A stretch of DNA of 64,000 nt from F1-60-MAGs149 sp037133755. GTDB taxonomy: Bacteria > Actinomycetota > Thermoleophilia > Gaiellales > F1-60-MAGs149. The notes beneath the pieces are model-generated. The model ran no database searches. It saw only the letters and a program-made list of their open reading frames with translations, and was not told the origin of the DNA. A program made the translations under genes and the position numbers. Shown here in pieces: positions 23,686 through 33,457 of the stretch; the stretch's first letter is position 1, and every line of letters begins with the position of its first letter. Location: NCBI GenBank assembly GCA_037133755.1, contig JBAXNN010000004.1:124001-188000 (forward strand). The letters run 5' to 3'.

Positions 23686-25010
23686 GTCAGCTCGGCGAGG
23701 GTGTCGGCAAGCGCATCGACGACGCCTGCGTGTTCAGGCTTCATCAGCGTCGAGCGCAGCACCATGACGGTGGGCTGATCTGCCTCGAGGTGAAGGTCGT
23801 CGGCGTTGACACTGAGCTTTGCGACGTGCCAGCCGCGCTCGGCCAGGCGGTCGAACGCGACGTCGGTCGCGGCGCTGACACCGGAGGCCGTCGTGCCGTT
23901 GCGGTGCCAGCAGACGATGTCGAGATCGGGGTCGAGCACGAGCGTCCAGCCATCGAGTCCGCGAATGCGCTCGGCTAGTCGCAGCGCCGCCGACCGCGCA
24001 CCGGCCAGATGGCTGCCGAGCCCGTCACGCGTGAGCGGCAGCGCGCGCAGCGTTGCCCACAGCGCCGCGGCCGAGGCACCTGAGCGCGAGCACTCGAGGC
24101 TGATCTCGCCCGGGTGGAGGTCGTCGCTCGTGAAGTACGTGTACGGCGAGTCGTGCTTGTACAGGCGACCGACGTCGGGGTCGCGGAAGATGATGCACCC
24201 ACAGCCGTAGGGCTGTAGGCCGTGCTTATGCGGGTCGATCGCGATCGAATCGGCGCGGGACAGAGCATCGAACGGCGCGCGCTCGACGCCCGGCGTGCCG
24301 CCGTCGGCGAGCAGCGCAAAGAAGCCGCCGTACGCCGCATCGACATGCAGGCGCGCGTCGTACTGTTGGCAGAGGTCGGCGATGCGATCAACGCGATCGA
24401 CCATCCCGAGCCCGGTCGAGCCGAGCGTCGCGACGACGGTGCCCACACCGCCGGCCTGGAGGCGCTCCTCCAGCGCGGCGAGGTCGAGCGTGCCGTGCCC
24501 CGTTGCGGGCGCCGTTTCATGGCGCGCCCCGACGACCTCGGAGATGCGTGCGTGGGTGTAGTGCGCCTGCGCACCGGACAGCACGACCTTGTCGGGATGC
24601 AGGCTGCGGGCCACCCAGAGCGCCTCGAGGTTCGCGATCGTGCCCGACGCCGTCAGGTGCGAGAGATGCGTCTCGTGGTGGAGCATCTGTGCGATCTGAT
24701 CGACCGCCTCGCGCTCGAGGTGCGCGGTGGCGGGCCCACCGTCGAACGCGTGGTTGTTCGAGTTGAGCAGCATCGCCATCGCGTAGCCCGCCCACGCCAC
24801 GGGGTGCGGCGGCTTGAGCATCTGGCCGAGGTACTGCGGATCGGCGAACGGGTAGGACTCTCCGAGTCGCTCAGCCAGCGCATCCAGGGCCTCGCTCCAC
24901 GCGGCGGGCATGTCGCCGCGGTCATGCAGCAGCGATCCGAGCGGCAGCAACTCGGCTGCACGGCGGTGCAGGCGGGCAGCCTCGTCGGCGGGCAGATTCG
25001 GCTCGGTCAT
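23682..25010 (-). CDS. PLP-dependent group II decarboxylase
   Basis: The 442-residue fold-type-I enzyme has THLSHLTASGTIANLEALW (phosphate-binding), LGSTGLGMVDRVDRIA, LHVDAAYGGFFALL (Asp to the PLP nitrogen) and SIAIDPHKHGLQPYGCG, in which Lys262 is the PLP Schiff base. It belongs with aspartate/aromatic/glutamate decarboxylases and related lyases; the substrate cannot be read from sequence. Divergent from an MttB-like gene. Confidence 0.8.
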   Translation of the reverse strand: MTEPNLPADEAARLHRRAAELLPLGSLLHDRGDMPAAWSEALDALAERLGESYPFADPQYLGQMLKPPHPVAWAGYAMAMLLNSNNHAFDGGPATAHLEREAVDQIAQMLHHETHLSHLTASGTIANLEALWVARSLHPDKVVLSGAQAHYTHARISEVVGARHETAPATGHGTLDLAALEERLQAGGVGTVVATLGSTGLGMVDRVDRIADLCQQYDARLHVDAAYGGFFALLADGGTPGVERAPFDALSRADSIAIDPHKHGLQPYGCGCIIFRDPDVGRLYKHDSPYTYFTSDDLHPGEISLECSRSGASAAALWATLRALPLTRDGLGSHLAGARSAALRLAERIRGLDGWTLVLDPDLDIVCWHRNGTTASGVSAATDVAFDRLAERGWHVAKLSVNADDLHLEADQPTVMVLRSTLMKPEHAGVVDALADTLAELT

Positions 25011-25016
25011 GTGGGC

Positions 25017-25022
25017 ATCGTA
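25017..25022 (-). promoter_or_regulatory. Leaderless -10 (TACGAT) for PLP decarboxylase
   Basis: TACGAT on the minus strand, six bases before ATG 25010. Confidence 0.6.
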
Positions 25023-25040
25023 CGGTCAGCGCGGCACACG

Positions 25041-25046
25041 TATGCT
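25041..25046 (+). promoter_or_regulatory. -10 (TATGCT) for MttB-like gene 1
   Basis: TATGCT, eight bases before ATG 25055. Confidence 0.5.
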
Positions 25047-25054
25047 GCTGCGCA

Positions 25055-26491
25055 ATGGTTGTGAATCGTTTCCCAGTTCTCGAGCCCGTCACTCCTGACG
25101 GGCTCGACACCATCGAGCGCGGCTGGATGCGCATCGTCTCCGACCTCGGGATTCGGTTCGATCACCCCGAGGCGCTTCGGCTCTTCACCGAGGCCGGCCA
25201 GACCGTTGAGGGCGACATTGTTCGCTTTGATCCGGCGTGGGTCCTCGAGATGATTGCCAAGGCGCCGAGTGAGTTCACCTTGCATGCCCGCAACCCGGCA
25301 CGCGACATGCGCTTCGGCGGCAACCACATGGTGTTCATGCCCGTGCAGGGCCCGCCGTTTGTGCGGCGTGGCATGGAGCGCCGCGACGGGACGCTCCACG
25401 ACTTCGAGGATTTCTGCCGGCTGGCGCAGGCGATTGACGAGTACGACTCGCCCGGCAGCCTGCCCGTCGAGCCCAATGACATCCCCCTCGACTCGCGCCA
25501 CCTCGATGAGATCCGTGCGCTGCTCACGCTCACCGACAAGCCCTTCGGTGCGAACGCCGTGAGCGTCGACGCCGTCAACGATGCCCTCGCCGCAGCGCGG
25601 ATCGTGTTCGGCGACCGCGTCGACCGCGAGGCGTGCACGTACACCAACATCAACGTCAATTCGCCGCTGGTCTACGACGAGCGCATGCTCGACGCGCTGC
25701 TGATCTACGCCCGTGCTGGACAGCCCGTGCTCGTCGTGCCGTTTCTGCTCATGGGCGCGATGGCGCCCGCGAGCGTACCGGCGGCGCTGGCGCAGCAATT
25801 TGCCGAGGCGCTGACCGGCATCGCGCTGATGCAGCTCGTGCGTCCTGGCTGTCCTGCGGTGCTTGGATCGTTTCTCTCGACCACCGATTTGAAGAACGGC
25901 TCGCCCGCGTTTGGCGGGCCCGAGTCGCACTTTGGCCTCCTTGCCTCCGGCCAGATGGCGCGTCGTTACGGCCTGCCGTGGCGGGCAGGTGGTGGATCGT
26001 TGACGACGAGTCCGCTGCCGGACGCGCAGGCCGCGTGGGAGGGCATGAACACCATGCAGGCCTCCTTCCTCGCCGGCGCCAACCTGCACATGCACTGCGG
26101 CGGCTGGCTCGAGGGCGGTCTCGTCGCGTCGTTCGAGAAGCTGATCATGGATCTCGACATGCTGCAGACGCTGATCAAGGAGTTCACGCCGATCGACATC
26201 GACGAGGAGTCGCTCGCCTTCGGGGCCCACGACGAGGTGCGACATGGCGGGCATTTCCTCGGCGCCGCGCACACGATGGAGCGCTTCCGCGACTGCTTCC
26301 ACCGGCCGCTGCTGGCAACTACCGACAACTACCAGCGCTGGAGCAAGGACGGTGGGCTCGATGCGGCCGCCCGCGCAACGGGGATCTACCAGCAGTTGCT
26401 CGCCGACTATGAGCAGCCGGCGATGGATGAGGCGATGCGCGCTGAGCTCGACGAATTGGTGACGCGCCGCCGCGCCGAGCTCGGCGACTGA
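25055..26491 (+). CDS. MttB-superfamily (trimethylamine methyltransferase-like) protein 1
   Basis: The 478-residue protein belongs to the trimethylamine-methyltransferase-like superfamily: an N-terminal DTIERGWMRIVSDLGIRFDH, a middle barrel region (NINVNSPLVYDERMLDALL, PFLLMGAMAPASVPAALAQ) and SFEKLIMDLDMLQTLIKE near the end. True MttB has an in-frame amber codon read as pyrrolysine; there is none here, so it is the non-Pyl type, some of which demethylate glycine betaine, proline betaine or carnitine. No corrinoid protein or activase is encoded in the window. Paralogue of 36912-38342. Confidence 0.8.
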   Translation: MVVNRFPVLEPVTPDGLDTIERGWMRIVSDLGIRFDHPEALRLFTEAGQTVEGDIVRFDPAWVLEMIAKAPSEFTLHARNPARDMRFGGNHMVFMPVQGPPFVRRGMERRDGTLHDFEDFCRLAQAIDEYDSPGSLPVEPNDIPLDSRHLDEIRALLTLTDKPFGANAVSVDAVNDALAAARIVFGDRVDREACTYTNINVNSPLVYDERMLDALLIYARAGQPVLVVPFLLMGAMAPASVPAALAQQFAEALTGIALMQLVRPGCPAVLGSFLSTTDLKNGSPAFGGPESHFGLLASGQMARRYGLPWRAGGGSLTTSPLPDAQAAWEGMNTMQASFLAGANLHMHCGGWLEGGLVASFEKLIMDLDMLQTLIKEFTPIDIDEESLAFGAHDEVRHGGHFLGAAHTMERFRDCFHRPLLATTDNYQRWSKDGGLDAAARATGIYQQLLADYEQPAMDEAMRAELDELVTRRRAELGD

Positions 26492-26525
26492 CGCATAACT
26501 GCCTCGCGATAGCCGTGTCTGTCAT

Positions 26526-26531
26526 TACTAT
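26526..26531 (+). promoter_or_regulatory. Leaderless -10 (TACTAT) for substrate-binding protein 1
   Basis: TACTAT, six bases before ATG 26538. Confidence 0.6.
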
Positions 26532-26537
26532 CAGGGC

Positions 26538-27671
26538 ATGAATTCGCCGCGCCTCGCCCTCACCGCCTGCACCGCCGCCCTCGCCGCCATCGCTGCCCTG
26601 ACGGGCACGGCCGGTGCGGCCCCGACGTCCCGCTCCACCGCCTGCGGTGGCACCATCGCCGTCGCAACGGTCGCCAAGTCGGGTCTTGACGGTGCGGTGA
26701 ATCAGGCCAACTGGGCGCGCCTTGCGGTCGCGAACGAGAACGCGCAGTACGGCACGACCTTCAAGGTCGCGGTCAAGAACGGCTTCAACACCGCTGCCTC
26801 GGCCAAGAGCATCGCCAAGTCAGTTGCCGCCGATGGTTCGATCATCGGCATGGTCGGCTACCAGACGTCAACGGCGACGGCCGCCGGTGGTCCGGTGCTG
26901 AGCAAGGCCGGACTCGCGTACGTCTCGGCGTCTGCCACGCGAACGTCGCTCGCCGATGGCACGCTGCCCGGGTTCTATCGCGTCGTCGCCGACGATTCCC
27001 TGCAGGGCCCCGCGATCGCGCGGTACGTGCAGCAGGACCTGAAGGGCAAGAACGTGGTGATCGTTCAGCAGTCGGATTCGTACTCGACGGATCTCGCCGC
27101 CAGCGTTGCCAAGACCCTCTCGAACCGTGGCGTCACGAACACCCGGATCTCCGTCGGTAGTGGCACCGATAACTACACGGCGGATGTGGCGAAGATCGGC
27201 GCTGATGTTGACGTCGTCGTGCTCCCGTTCGTCAACGCCCCGCAGGCCCAGGTGTTCGCTGCCGCGCTGACGACCGCAGGTCGCACGCCGAAGATCATCG
27301 GTGGCGATGCCCTGTTCGGGTCCTCGTTCAATGTCCCTGGTGCGACCGTCGCAACCTTCCTTGGCGACATGACCCGCAATGCCTACGGCCGCAAGGTCGC
27401 TGCGACCTACGAGGCGAAGTACGGCAAGCTGGATCAGTCCGGTGCCGGTGCGTACACCGCGGCCCGTGCCGTCATGGCGGCCGGGCGCGCATCCTGCAAG
27501 ATCTACGGCATGGCGAACCGTGACGGCGTCGCCACCGAGATGCCGTACGTGCAGCTCAAGCAGTCGATCTTCGGGACCCCGATCGCCTTCCAGCGCAACG
27601 GCAACGTGAAGGGCGGCGTAATCCACTTCTGGCGCGTTCTCGCGGACGGGACGTTCGATTTCGTCTGCTGA
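26538..27671 (+). CDS. Secreted type I periplasmic-binding-fold protein 1
   Basis: The 377-residue protein has a cleavable signal peptide (LAAIAALTGTAGAA, about residues 14-27) and a LivJ-like receptor fold: TIAVATVAKSGLDGAVNQAN, SIAKSVAADGSIIGMVGYQT (a ligand-loop Thr/Ser), GLAYVSASATRTSLADG and KIIGGDALFGSSFNVPG. No lipobox cysteine is present, so it is probably free or held by a partner. Branched-chain amino acids or similar ligands are typical, but none of the transporter genes is nearby. Closely related to the lipoprotein at 28386-29531. Confidence 0.8.
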   Translation: MNSPRLALTACTAALAAIAALTGTAGAAPTSRSTACGGTIAVATVAKSGLDGAVNQANWARLAVANENAQYGTTFKVAVKNGFNTAASAKSIAKSVAADGSIIGMVGYQTSTATAAGGPVLSKAGLAYVSASATRTSLADGTLPGFYRVVADDSLQGPAIARYVQQDLKGKNVVIVQQSDSYSTDLAASVAKTLSNRGVTNTRISVGSGTDNYTADVAKIGADVDVVVLPFVNAPQAQVFAAALTTAGRTPKIIGGDALFGSSFNVPGATVATFLGDMTRNAYGRKVAATYEAKYGKLDQSGAGAYTAARAVMAAGRASCKIYGMANRDGVATEMPYVQLKQSIFGTPIAFQRNGNVKGGVIHFWRVLADGTFDFVC

Positions 27672-27672
27672 T

Positions 27673-27689
27673 CGTGCGCTGGACGCACG
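27673..27689 (+). terminator. Short hairpin after substrate-binding protein 1
   Basis: CGTGCG / CGCACG, a 6-bp stem with loop CTGGA, just after the stop. No T run; weak terminator or attenuator candidate. Confidence 0.4.
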
Positions 27690-27702
27690 GTGGACTAGTC
27701 GT

Positions 27703-27708
27703 TACAGT
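27703..27708 (+). promoter_or_regulatory. -10 (TACAGT) for membrane protein gene
   Basis: TACAGT lies 27 bases before GTG 27736, leaving a short leader with GGAAGGA (27723-27729) as ribosome site. Confidence 0.45.
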
Positions 27709-27735
27709 ACGCGCCGAGCGTCGGAAGGATGAGGA

Positions 27736-28389
27736 GTGACGGGTCACGGACACGCCGCCGGCGCGCACGGGCATAGCGGTTTTCACGGTCCTCGCTGGCT
27801 CGGCATTTCGACCGCGATCGTGCTCGGTCTCGCCGCGGTCTTCGCCGGCGTCACGACGTGGCGGGCGCAGGTGATGCAAGGCCACTCCGTTGAGTACTTC
27901 ACGCTCTCGACGCAGTCAGGCAACGATGCCAACACCCTCATGCAGGACGCCGAGCGATCGATGTCTGGCGAACGGCAGCTCTTCATCGATTATCGCGCCG
28001 CACTCGACAACGGCGACAAGGAGCGGGCACTCACCGTGCTCGCGATGATGACGACGAACTCCCGCGATGCAATCACCTGGTGGCAGCAGCAGCCGGGTGC
28101 CGATCGACCGTACACACCGTTCGTCTCGGCGAACCCGAACTGGAATGCACCCGGTGTGATCATCGACGCGAAGGCATCGCTCGACGATTCTGCGCACTAT
28201 CTGGAACTTGCAGAGACGAATCTCGCGCGCTCGCACAACCTGGAGTTCGTTGCGGCGTTTCTCACGATTGCGTTCCTCGCTGGTGGTCTCGCGAGCACGT
28301 TTGAGTCTCTGCGAATGCGCATCGGGCTCCTTGTGGTCAGTGTCTCCGTGCTAACTTCGTGTTTTGGAGGAGCGGTGGCGTTTTGGTGA
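27736..28389 (+). CDS. Membrane protein with extracytoplasmic loop, unknown
   Basis: The 217-residue protein has a His-rich N-terminus (GHGHAAGAHGHSGFHG), a first membrane segment (about 23-43), an extracytoplasmic domain of about 120 residues rich in Asp and Trp, and two C-terminal membrane segments (about 170-190 and 195-215). The His-rich start may bind metal. Its TGA overlaps the GTG of the lipoprotein gene (GTGA), so the products are made together. Not recognised. Confidence 0.65.
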   Translation: MTGHGHAAGAHGHSGFHGPRWLGISTAIVLGLAAVFAGVTTWRAQVMQGHSVEYFTLSTQSGNDANTLMQDAERSMSGERQLFIDYRAALDNGDKERALTVLAMMTTNSRDAITWWQQQPGADRPYTPFVSANPNWNAPGVIIDAKASLDDSAHYLELAETNLARSHNLEFVAAFLTIAFLAGGLASTFESLRMRIGLLVVSVSVLTSCFGGAVAFW

Positions 28390-29531
28390 CACGCAGTGCA
28401 TTCACCCTCGTCCTGGTGGTCGTGGCGGCAGCACTTGCGGGCTGCGCCGGATCGTCTGATAGCCCAACTACGACTTCATCGACACCCACTATTGGTGCCA
28501 TGTCCTGCACGGGCGCCATCGGGGTGATGGGACCCTACGGTGGGCTCACTGCCAACGACGCCACGCAGATGAACTGGGCGCGCGTGTCGCTCGATAAGTT
28601 CAATCAGGAACACAAGTCGAACTTCACGATCGAGCCTGCCAACGTCGACGACAACGTGGCGGCGGGCGTGCGCAACGTGCGGCGCTTCGTCGCTAATCCG
28701 AACGTGATCGGCGTCGTGGGGCCCACGACCTCTGTCGTGACCCGCGCCGTCGGCCCGATCCTTGACGCCGCAGACCTCGTCTACGTCTCCCCGTCGGCAA
28801 CCAATGAGACCCTCACCGATGGCCGCCTGAAGAACTTCTACCGTGACGTTGCGAGCGATGCCAAGCAGGCGCCGGCGATGGGTGGATTCATTGCCAAGCA
28901 CCTCAAGCCGCAGATCGTCCTCATCGTGACCGACGATGAGGTCTACTCGCAGGATCTCTCGAAGGGCCTGAAGGCCAAGCTCGACGAATTCGGCGTGCGT
29001 TCGCGCTCAGTCGAGATCACGTTGGATCAGACCGACTTCGCCGACGTGGTGGACCAGGTTGACGCGAGCACCAACGTCGTGGCGCTGCCGCTGGTCGACG
29101 TTGCGCAGGCAACCGCGATCTCGAGCGAGCTGGCGAAGGCCGGTAAGTACCCGGAGCTCATCGGCGGCGATGCGCTGTTCCTCGCGTCCCTGCACGCGCC
29201 CGGTGCATTCGTCACGACCTATGCGTCGGATTTGAGTGTCGAACCGTCGGCCCAAGAGAGCGTGCGGCTCTACCAAACCATTTTCGGCTCGCTGGAATAC
29301 TTCGGCGCGCCGTCCTACGTCGCGATGCAGATCGTCCTAGAAGCTGCCCTTGAGGTCTGCAGCGCGGATGGTGAGGTGAGCCGCGCGGCGATGGTCGAGC
29401 AGTTGCCGAAGACGCACCTCGATACCAGCATCCTCGGCATGCCGATCAGCTTCACGTCGAATCACGAGCTCAAAGACGCGCCGATCCACGTGTACCAGTC
29501 CGCATCGGGCGGGTTCACGCTCGTGCAGTAG
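28386..29531 (+). CDS. Lipoprotein type I periplasmic-binding-fold protein 2
   Basis: The 381-residue protein starts at GTG 28386 with a lipoprotein signal (LVLVVVAAALAGC; Cys20 lipidated), followed by a Ser/Thr-rich tether. The body has the same receptor fold as protein 1 (GAIGVMGPYGGLTANDATQM, NVIGVVGPTTSVVTRAVGP, DLVYVSPSATNETLTDGRL, YPELIGGDALFLASL). It is coupled to the membrane protein upstream. No permease or ATPase gene is nearby, so a sensor role or use of a distant transporter is possible. Confidence 0.8.
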   Translation: MTRSAFTLVLVVVAAALAGCAGSSDSPTTTSSTPTIGAMSCTGAIGVMGPYGGLTANDATQMNWARVSLDKFNQEHKSNFTIEPANVDDNVAAGVRNVRRFVANPNVIGVVGPTTSVVTRAVGPILDAADLVYVSPSATNETLTDGRLKNFYRDVASDAKQAPAMGGFIAKHLKPQIVLIVTDDEVYSQDLSKGLKAKLDEFGVRSRSVEITLDQTDFADVVDQVDASTNVVALPLVDVAQATAISSELAKAGKYPELIGGDALFLASLHAPGAFVTTYASDLSVEPSAQESVRLYQTIFGSLEYFGAPSYVAMQIVLEAALEVCSADGEVSRAAMVEQLPKTHLDTSILGMPISFTSNHELKDAPIHVYQSASGGFTLVQ

Positions 29532-29541
29532 CTGCACGGGA

Positions 29542-29580
29542 CTCGGCCGCAGAACCCGGCAACCCGGGTCCGCGACCGAG
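29542..29580. terminator. Bidirectional hairpin between lipoprotein and pckA genes
   Basis: An outer CTCGG / CCGAG pair encloses an inner ACCCGG-CAAC-CCGGGT hairpin, between the convergent ends of the lipoprotein gene and pckA. Confidence 0.55.
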
Positions 29581-29591
29581 CGGTTGCGCGG

Positions 29592-31226
<1,635 letters not shown>

Positions 31227-31290
31227 TGTGAGGTCATCTCCTGGGTCTGCAATTCAAACGCACGTAGGGGAACGCGTGCGCTGGGGTGGA

Positions 31291-31296
31291 AGCCTA
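31291..31296 (-). promoter_or_regulatory. -10 (TAGGCT) for pckA
   Basis: TAGGCT on the minus strand gives a leader of about 60 bases containing AGGAG ahead of ATG 31226. The same hexamer plus ribosome-site layout occurs at caiD and the acetoacetate decarboxylase-like gene. Confidence 0.45.
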
Positions 31297-31365
31297 CTCA
31301 TCCCATAGGTCATATCCGCAGGTTGATCGCCAGCGGCCGAATCCCTGACGCAATTCGGACGCCAG

Positions 31366-31396
31366 AAAAACCAGGGCCCCGGGCGAAACCCGGGGC
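31366..31396 (-). terminator. Rho-independent terminator of Usp-like gene
   Basis: Read on the minus strand: GCCCCGGG, loop TTTCG, CCCGGGGC, then CCTGGTTTTT. A perfect 8-bp GC stem with a T run, 44 bases after the Usp-like stop. Confidence 0.75.
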
Positions 31397-31439
31397 TCCC
31401 GTTCGTATCTGACGGTCGACGGGCAGGCGCCCGACGGTG

Positions 31440-31859
31440 CTAGTCGTGGATTGCCTCGACGTCCTCGCAGTGGTGCTTGGCGGCGCGGACGCTCTCGGCA
31501 TCCCAGAGATTGCCGACCAGGCGATGGCGCGGCGTGCCGACGATCACGGACGTCGGCGAGAACTTCTCGCAGACCGCAGTGACGCTCGCACTGTCGGGCC
31601 CCATCGTCGCCTGGCCGGTGGCGGTGAGTCCTTGCGCACGCGCGACGGCGCACATTGCCGCGGCACGGTCCTCGGCGTCGCTGCCGCTCTCGCCTTCGAC
31701 GAATTCCTGGCCGATGCCGTGGCCGATCGTCGTGTCCATGCCGCCGTGCGTGACCATTACGACCGTGGTGACTCCCAGCTCTTTGGCCTTCGCGATCACC
31801 CGCTCCGTCACTAGCTCGTCTGTACCCAACTCCGTGGAGAACCCCAGAATGCTGCTCAT
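31440..31859 (-). CDS. Universal-stress-like (UspA fold) protein
   Basis: The 139-residue protein has an alternating beta-alpha pattern (SSILGFSTELGTDELVTERV, then GVTTVVMVTHGG and KFSPTSVIVGTPRHRLVGNL). The VIVGTPRHRLVG end resembles the GSxGxxGxxxxLGS nucleotide-loop region of Usp proteins but lacks its full glycine pattern, so ATP binding is doubtful. The ATG at 31859 is chosen; the upstream part of the frame is in the divergent promoter region. Confidence 0.6.
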   Translation of the reverse strand: MSSILGFSTELGTDELVTERVIAKAKELGVTTVVMVTHGGMDTTIGHGIGQEFVEGESGSDAEDRAAAMCAVARAQGLTATGQATMGPDSASVTAVCEKFSPTSVIVGTPRHRLVGNLWDAESVRAAKHHCEDVEAIHD

Positions 31860-31965
31860 GTGCCAGTTGTACACCGCCGGGCTGCTGATTGCACTCGGCG
31901 ATTCCGTCAGGCCGTGACGGAAATCCCGTGACTCGCATGGCGTCAGCGGCCGGACGGCCATCGGG

Positions 31966-31971
31966 TAGCAT
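31966..31971 (+). promoter_or_regulatory. Leaderless -10 (TAGCAT) for semialdehyde dehydrogenase gene
   Basis: TAGCAT, seven bases before ATG 31979. It rules out the longer frame beginning at 31889. Confidence 0.6.
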
Positions 31972-31978
31972 CGCCTGC

Positions 31979-33457
31979 ATGACGATTCAGCTCAACGATT
32001 CCTCGCTTTTCCGCCAGCAGGCCTACATCGACGGCCAGTGGGTCGACGCCGACAGTGGCGAGACGTTCCCGGTCTATGACCCCGCCACCGGCGAGGTGAT
32101 CGCGAACGTCCCGCGCCTGGGCGCCGCCGAGACGCGCCGCGCCATCGAGGCTGCCGAGCGCGCCCAAGTCGGCTGGGCCAAGCTGCTTGCGAAGGACCGC
32201 GCGAAGCTGCTGCGCGACCTCGCCGACGCGATGATCGCCAACACCGACGACCTCGCGACGATCATGACCGCCGAGCAGGGCAAGCCGTGGCCCGAGGCCA
32301 AGGCCGAGGTCGCCTACGCCGCCTCGTTCTTCGAGTGGTTCGGCGAGGAGGCCAAGCGGGTCTACGGCGAGACGATTCCCGCGCCGATGGGCGAGCGCCG
32401 CCTCGTCGTGTTGCGCCAGCCGATCGGCGTCACCGTCGGCATCACGCCATGGAACTTTCCGTCGGCAATGCCGACGCGCAAGGCGGCGCCGGCACTCGCC
32501 GTTGGGTGCTCGATGGTGCTCAAGCCCGCAGAGCAGACGCCGCTCAGCGCCCTCGCCATCGCCGAGCTCGCCGAGCGCGTCGGTATCCCCGCTGGCGTCT
32601 TCAGCATCGTCACCGGCGATGCCGAGGACGCGCCGAAGATCGGCGGCGAGATGACGTCGAACCCGATCGTTCGCAAGCTCTCGTTCACCGGCTCCACGCA
32701 GGTCGGCAAGATCCTGATGGAGCAGTGCGCGCGCACGGTCAAGAAGGTCTCGCTCGAACTCGGCGGCAACGCGCCGTTTCTCGTGTTCGACGACGCAGAT
32801 CTCGATGACGCGATCGCCGCGATCAACGTCGCCAAGTACCGCAATGCGGGGCAGACGTGCATCAGCGCCAACCGCGTGCTCGTGCAGAGTGGCATCCACG
32901 ACGCCTTCATCGAGCGCGTGGTCGAGCTGTCGAAGACCGTCAACGTCGCGCCGGGCTTCGACCCGTCGGCCACGATCGGTCCGCTAATCGACGATCCCGC
33001 GCTTGAGAAGGTCGCCCGCCACGTCGCCGACGCCCGCACGCGCGGCGGCGAGGTCCTGCTCGGTGGTGGCGTCCACGAGGAGCACGGCCGCACGTTCTTC
33101 CTACCGACCGTCATCACGGGCGCCGACATGTCGTGGGAGATGTCGAACGAGGAGACGTTCGGTCCCGTCACCGCGGTGCATCGCTTCGAGAGCGAAGCCG
33201 ACGCGGTCCGCATCGCCAACGACACGCCGTTCGGCCTGGCCGCGTATCTCTTCACCCGCGACCATGCCCGCATCTGGCGCGTGGGCGAGGGCCTCGACTA
33301 CGGCATGATCGCCATCAACACGGGCTTCATCAGCGCAGCCGAAGCGCCGTTCGGCGGCGTCAAGGAGTCGGGCATCGGCCGCGAGGGCTCGCAGCACGGC
33401 ATCGAGGACTTCCTCGAGATGAAGTACATGGCCTGGGCCGGCATCCGCGACGCATGA
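31979..33457 (+). CDS. gabD: Succinate-semialdehyde dehydrogenase-like aldehyde dehydrogenase
   Basis: The 492-residue NAD(P)-dependent ALDH has GVTVGITPWNFPSAMPTRKA, LSFTGSTQVGKILMEQCA, the general-base Glu in VSLELGGNAPFLVFDDAD (about residue 260) and the catalytic Cys in RNAGQTCISANRVLVQ (about 294). ISAAEAPFGGVKESGIGREG near the end is typical of GabD. It oxidises succinate semialdehyde or a similar omega-acid aldehyde. Its stop overlaps the TPP enzyme start (ATGA). Confidence 0.85.
   Translation: MTIQLNDSSLFRQQAYIDGQWVDADSGETFPVYDPATGEVIANVPRLGAAETRRAIEAAERAQVGWAKLLAKDRAKLLRDLADAMIANTDDLATIMTAEQGKPWPEAKAEVAYAASFFEWFGEEAKRVYGETIPAPMGERRLVVLRQPIGVTVGITPWNFPSAMPTRKAAPALAVGCSMVLKPAEQTPLSALAIAELAERVGIPAGVFSIVTGDAEDAPKIGGEMTSNPIVRKLSFTGSTQVGKILMEQCARTVKKVSLELGGNAPFLVFDDADLDDAIAAINVAKYRNAGQTCISANRVLVQSGIHDAFIERVVELSKTVNVAPGFDPSATIGPLIDDPALEKVARHVADARTRGGEVLLGGGVHEEHGRTFFLPTVITGADMSWEMSNEETFGPVTAVHRFESEADAVRIANDTPFGLAAYLFTRDHARIWRVGEGLDYGMIAINTGFISAAEAPFGGVKESGIGREGSQHGIEDFLEMKYMAWAGIRDA

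Noticed and set aside
31889..31979. N-terminal extension of the semialdehyde dehydrogenase
   Set aside because: The extra 30 residues lack family similarity and would span the TAGCAT promoter; ATG 31979 fits both the promoter and the family.
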